Source: Lentisphaerota bacterium (GTDB taxonomy: Bacteria > Verrucomicrobiota > Kiritimatiellia > RFP12 > UBA3636). From it: 7,394 nt of DNA. Shown here piece by piece: positions 4,741 through 7,394 of the stretch. Position numbers and translations under genes: made by a program. The DNA lies in contig JAAZAI010000410.1 of the NCBI GenBank assembly GCA_012514445.1, forward strand, positions 1-7,394. Direction: 5' to 3'. Every line of letters begins with the position of its first letter. Position 1 is the stretch's first letter. Below the pieces are notes generated by a model. That model ran no database searches, was not told the origin of the DNA, and saw nothing but the letters and a program-made list of their open reading frames with translations.

Positions 4741-5947
4741 TTTCTGCCTCCAAGGTTTCACGGTTTTGGATGTAGCGCTTCAGCGTTCTGCCAATGGCGT
4801 AGCCAAGTCCAACGGGCACGGCGTTCCCAATTTGCCGATATTTATCGGTTGTCGATCCAACGAACACCCAATCGTCGGGAAACTGTTGAATTCTTGCATA
4901 CTCCTTGACGGACAAGGGTCTAATTTCAGTCGGATGACAAAGGCAGGTGCTTTTCTGGCAGGGGCTTGTGGGAACCGTGGGGGAGGGTTCGTCATATGAA
5001 AGCCTCCGAAAGAACCCGACACGACCTCCAGTGGATTGGTAGGCCCCACCCAGCGCTTCTCTTTGCAGATCTTCCGGTAGCTGCCTCCAGTTTTCTCCTG
5101 GCTTTAGCCTCGCAAGAATGCTGCTCCGTTTTTGGGAATAGGCGATGAATTCAGGCTTGTTGTCGTCGATCCCCCTTAACGCATCTCCCAGCGTTCTCCA
5201 TGGTTGGCAAAATAGGGATCCGTGCTGCTCGTACCCGCCAATTGGCATGGTGATTTGAAACCCTTCCCGGCTGCCAAGGAACACGACTCGTTCTCTTTTT
5301 TGCGGCGTTCCATAATTGGCAGCGTTGACAAGCTCGGCCGTGACCGTATAGCCCATGGTGGCGAACGTGTCATTGAGCATCCGGAGAACGGAGCCCTTTT
5401 CAGGATCTTCTTTCCCTTTTCGGTTTGAAAGCGGAACGTGGGACAGGGAAGCGGAAAGAATTCCGCGTACGTTTTCCATGATGAAGAATGGAGGGGCGAT
5501 TTCTTTGACGATCCGCAAATAGTCAAACATCACCTGTCCGCGGGGATCGTTGAATGCCTGTCTTTTCCCTGCCGTGCTGAAGGATGGACAAGGCGGCCCT
5601 CCGGCGATGAACGCGATGTCGGAACACTTCACGCCGAACGCTTCGAGAAGGCTTGATCCAGACCAATCCTTGATGTTTCCACAGATTACCGGGATGTCGG
5701 GACGGTTTGCCTTGATTGTTTCACAGGCCTTCTTGTCTAGCTCCAGGCAACCCGCGACTTCGAATCCGGCGGATTCAAGCCCGAGATCCAATCCCATGGC
5801 GCCGCTGAACAACGAGATGAACTTGGTCGGAGCTTTGCCTTGGCCTGGTGCCGGGTCGAATTGATGACTCTTCTCTCGCACCTTGCGTCGCTTGGCTTCG
5901 GCAGCTCCACTGCCCGAACCGAGCAGGTAAAAGCGGTTTTTATGCAT
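4724..5947 (-). CDS. DNA (cytosine-5-)-methyltransferase of a type II R-M system
   Basis: This 407-residue enzyme transfers a methyl group from S-adenosylmethionine to C5 of cytosine in a specific site, protecting host DNA. The ordered motifs are complete: I 'FISLFSGAMGLDLGL' (43-57), IV 'GGPPCPSFS' (116-124) with catalytic C120, VI 'ENVRG' (158-162), VIII 'QKRER' (216-220), a target-recognition region of about 85 residues (226-312), IX 'RRLSYDEPSPTV' (314-325) and X 'GNAVPVG' (374-380). A polar, basic N-terminal extension of about 42 residues (KRRKVR at 19-24) precedes motif I, longer than usual. The start at 5947 is chosen for its SD, GGAGGG (5954-5959), placed 6 nt upstream inside lepA; an in-frame ATG at 6016 lies deep within lepA and adds non-family sequence. 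The gene follows the lepA stop by 2 nt and precedes the nuclease gene, so protection is made first. Confidence 0.97.
   Translation of the reverse strand: MHKNRFYLLGSGSGAAEAKRRKVREKSHQFDPAPGQGKAPTKFISLFSGAMGLDLGLESAGFEVAGCLELDKKACETIKANRPDIPVICGNIKDWSGSSLLEAFGVKCSDIAFIAGGPPCPSFSTAGKRQAFNDPRGQVMFDYLRIVKEIAPPFFIMENVRGILSASLSHVPLSNRKGKEDPEKGSVLRMLNDTFATMGYTVTAELVNAANYGTPQKRERVVFLGSREGFQITMPIGGYEQHGSLFCQPWRTLGDALRGIDDNKPEFIAYSQKRSSILARLKPGENWRQLPEDLQREALGGAYQSTGGRVGFFRRLSYDEPSPTVPTSPCQKSTCLCHPTEIRPLSVKEYARIQQFPDDWVFVGSTTDKYRQIGNAVPVGLGYAIGRTLKRYIQNRETLEAENESDE
4747..4751 (-). promoter_or_regulatory. SD of the restriction gene, inside the methyltransferase gene
   Basis: On the minus strand GGAGG is followed after 6 nt (CAGAAA) by the ATG at 4740. 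It lies within the last codons of the methyltransferase gene. It selects the ATG at 4740 over the upstream GTG at 4761 and gives the nuclease its own ribosome entry despite the overlap. Confidence 0.8.
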
Positions 5948-5949
5948 GT

Positions 5950-7394
5950 TCAGCCCTCCGTGTTGCTGCGCAGGACGGAGACGAAGGCCTCCTGGGGGAC
6001 GTTGACGGTGCCGCACTGCTTCATGCGCTTCTTGCCCTCCTTCTGCTTGTTGAGCAGCTTCTGCTTGCGCGTGACGTCGCCGCCGTAGAGCTTGGCCGTG
6101 ACGTCTTTGCGGAAGGGGCGGATGTCCTCGCGTGCGATGATGTTGCGGCCGATGGCGGCCTGCACGGGGATCTTGAACATGTGCGGGGGGATGGAGTCCT
6201 TGAGCGCGGCGCAGATCTGGCGGCCGCGCTCGACGGCGCGGTCCTTGTGCACCATGCAGGAGAAGGCGTCGACGACCTCCCCGTTGAGGAGGATGTCCAT
6301 CTTGACGATGTCGCTCGTCTGGTTGCCGCAGTAGTCGTAGTCCATCGAGGCGTAGCCGCGCGAGACGCTCTTGAGCGTGTCGTTGAAGTCGATGAGGATC
6401 TCGTTGAGCGGGAGGATGCAGGTGAGGATGACGCGGACGCCGTCGAGGCTGTCCGTCTTCTCGACGATCCCGCGGTGCTCCATGACGACGCGCATGATGT
6501 CGCCGATGTACTCGGAGGGCGTGATGACGGTGGCCTTGATCGTCGGCTCCTCGATGTGGTCGATCTGCATCGGATCGGGCATGCGCACGGGGTTGTCGAT
6601 GTCCTCGACCTTGCCGTCGCGGAAGTGGATGCGGTAGACGACGGCGGGGTGGGTGGAGATGATGTCGCAGTCGAACTCGCGGCGGAGGCGCTCCTGGACG
6701 ATCTCCATGTGGAGCAGGCCGAGGAAGCCGCAGCGGAAGCCGAAGCCGAGGGCGACGGAGCTTTCGGCGTGCCAGGAGAAGGCGGAGTCGTTGAGCTGGA
6801 GCTTTTCGAGGCCGGCGCGGACCTTCTCGTACTCGTCCGTGGAGATGGGGTAGAGGCCGCTGAAGACCATCGGCTTGATCTCGCGGAAGCCGGGGAGCGG
6901 CTCGGTGGCGGGGTTGGCCTTCGTCGTGATCGTGTCGCCGGTGCGGATGTCCTTGGGGTCCTTGACGGTGCCGATGATGTAGCCGACGGTGCCGGTGGAG
7001 AGCGCGGCGGCGGGCTTCATCTGCGGGGAGAAGATGCCGACCTCCTTGACCTGCGTGCCGATGCCCGTGCCCATGAAGACGATGTTGTCGCCGGCCTTGA
7101 CCGCGCCGTCGATGATGCGCACGTAGGCGATGACGCCGCGGTAGACGTCGTAAACGCTGTCGAAGATGATCGCGCGCAGCGGGCCGTCGGGATGCTCCGA
7201 CGTCGGGGGCGGGACGCGGGCGATGATCTTCTCCATGAGATCTGGGACGCCGAGGCCGGTCTTGGAGGAGACCATGCCGCAGTCGTCCATCGGGATGGCG
7301 AGCGCCTCCTCGACCTGCTTCTTGCAGCCTTCGACATCGGCGCTGGGGAGGTCGATCTTGTTGAGGGCGGGGATGATCTCGAGGTCGTTCTCGA
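5950..7394 (-). CDS. lepA: Elongation factor 4 (LepA), 5' end outside the window
   Basis: LepA is a ribosome-associated GTPase that acts on translating or assembling ribosomes. About 480 C-terminal residues of the usual ~600 are present; the gene enters at 7394 and the frame is open to that edge, so the ATG at 7290 is internal. Visible parts in order: G4 'NKIDLP' just inside the edge, the G5-like 'SSKTGLG', domain II, 'GFGFRCGFLGLLHMEIVQERL', the LepA-specific region 'GYASMDYDYCGNQTSDIVKMDILLNGEVVDA', and the C-terminal domain 'AIGRNIIAREDIRPFRKDVTAKLYGGDVTRKQKLL...KKRMKQ...VPQEAF'. The C-terminus ends at the normal family position (stop 5950-5952), so the downstream cassette did not truncate it. 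GTP-binding motifs G1-G3 lie outside the window. It is the first visible gene of the minus-strand operon. Confidence 0.98.
   Translation of the reverse strand, partial: ENDLEIIPALNKIDLPSADVEGCKKQVEEALAIPMDDCGMVSSKTGLGVPDLMEKIIARVPPPTSEHPDGPLRAIIFDSVYDVYRGVIAYVRIIDGAVKAGDNIVFMGTGIGTQVKEVGIFSPQMKPAAALSTGTVGYIIGTVKDPKDIRTGDTITTKANPATEPLPGFREIKPMVFSGLYPISTDEYEKVRAGLEKLQLNDSAFSWHAESSVALGFGFRCGFLGLLHMEIVQERLRREFDCDIISTHPAVVYRIHFRDGKVEDIDNPVRMPDPMQIDHIEEPTIKATVITPSEYIGDIMRVVMEHRGIVEKTDSLDGVRVILTCILPLNEILIDFNDTLKSVSRGYASMDYDYCGNQTSDIVKMDILLNGEVVDAFSCMVHKDRAVERGRQICAALKDSIPPHMFKIPVQAAIGRNIIAREDIRPFRKDVTAKLYGGDVTRKQKLLNKQKEGKKRMKQCGTVNVPQEAFVSVLRSNTEG
5954..5959 (-). promoter_or_regulatory. Methyltransferase SD located inside the lepA 3' end
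   Basis: On the minus strand GGAGGG is formed by the final codons of lepA and is followed by CTGAAC and the ATG at 5947. The lepA stop falls between SD and start, a layout favouring translational coupling. Since lepA is a native gene, this SD probably served the ancestral downstream gene before the R-M genes arrived. Confidence 0.75.

Noticed and set aside
4741..4761. GTG start at 4761 for the restriction gene
   Set aside because: The ATG at 4740 has GGAGG 6 nt upstream, and the 7 extra residues derive from methyltransferase codons in another frame.
4009..5950. Target-site duplication or terminal inverted repeats flanking the R-M cassette
   Set aside because: Comparing the two junctions by eye on both strands, I found no shared direct or inverted repeat of useful length.
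5948..6016. Methyltransferase start at the ATG at 6016
   Set aside because: It lies inside lepA in another frame and codes for unrelated residues; the ATG at 5947 has a good SD.

Overview
The window is a GC-rich bacterial chromosomal segment with eight protein genes, no RNA genes and no recognisable transposase. I suspect a member of the PVC group (Lentisphaerota/Kiritimatiellota-like): an AraC regulator with a cysteine-rich sensor domain beside a small ferredoxin and an FAD_oxidored-type flavoprotein is an arrangement I associate with those genomes. This is inference from memory, not a taxonomic result.

Layout. Positions 1-161 hold no gene I can support. An AraC-family regulator lies on the minus strand (162-953). 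Its control region (954-1174) contains a GT-rich repeat, a well-spaced sigma70-like promoter reading towards araC, and a 20-bp-period direct repeat that looks like an AraC-type operator. Divergent from it is a tight plus-strand pair: a 2[4Fe-4S] ferredoxin (1175-1396) overlapping by 4 nt an FAD-dependent oxidoreductase (1393-2886). The likely picture is a ligand-sensing activator that controls itself and a two-gene redox operon; the substrate is unknown. The last dozen codons of the oxidoreductase appear frameshifted, exactly inside a perfect inverted repeat.

From 7394 down to 2915 everything is on the minus strand and packed like one operon: lepA (5' end outside the window), a C5-cytosine DNA methyltransferase, a PmeII-like restriction endonuclease, maf and pgpA. 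The gaps are 2 nt, -17 nt, 3 nt and -4 nt. lepA, maf and pgpA are GC-rich housekeeping genes for translation, nucleotide-pool cleaning or cell division, and phospholipid synthesis. The two restriction-modification (R-M) genes are visibly AT-richer (for example 27 of 60 bases G+C at 4381-4440, against 36 of 60 at 6481-6540 in lepA and 43 of 60 at 2641-2700).

The most interesting feature is therefore a complete type II R-M cassette spliced almost seamlessly into a housekeeping operon. It has no visible promoter, controller gene or mobility gene. The methyltransferase is translated from a Shine-Dalgarno (SD) sequence that lies inside the 3' end of lepA. The compositional boundary on the other side seems to fall within the first dozen codons of maf, and maf has no good SD of its own.
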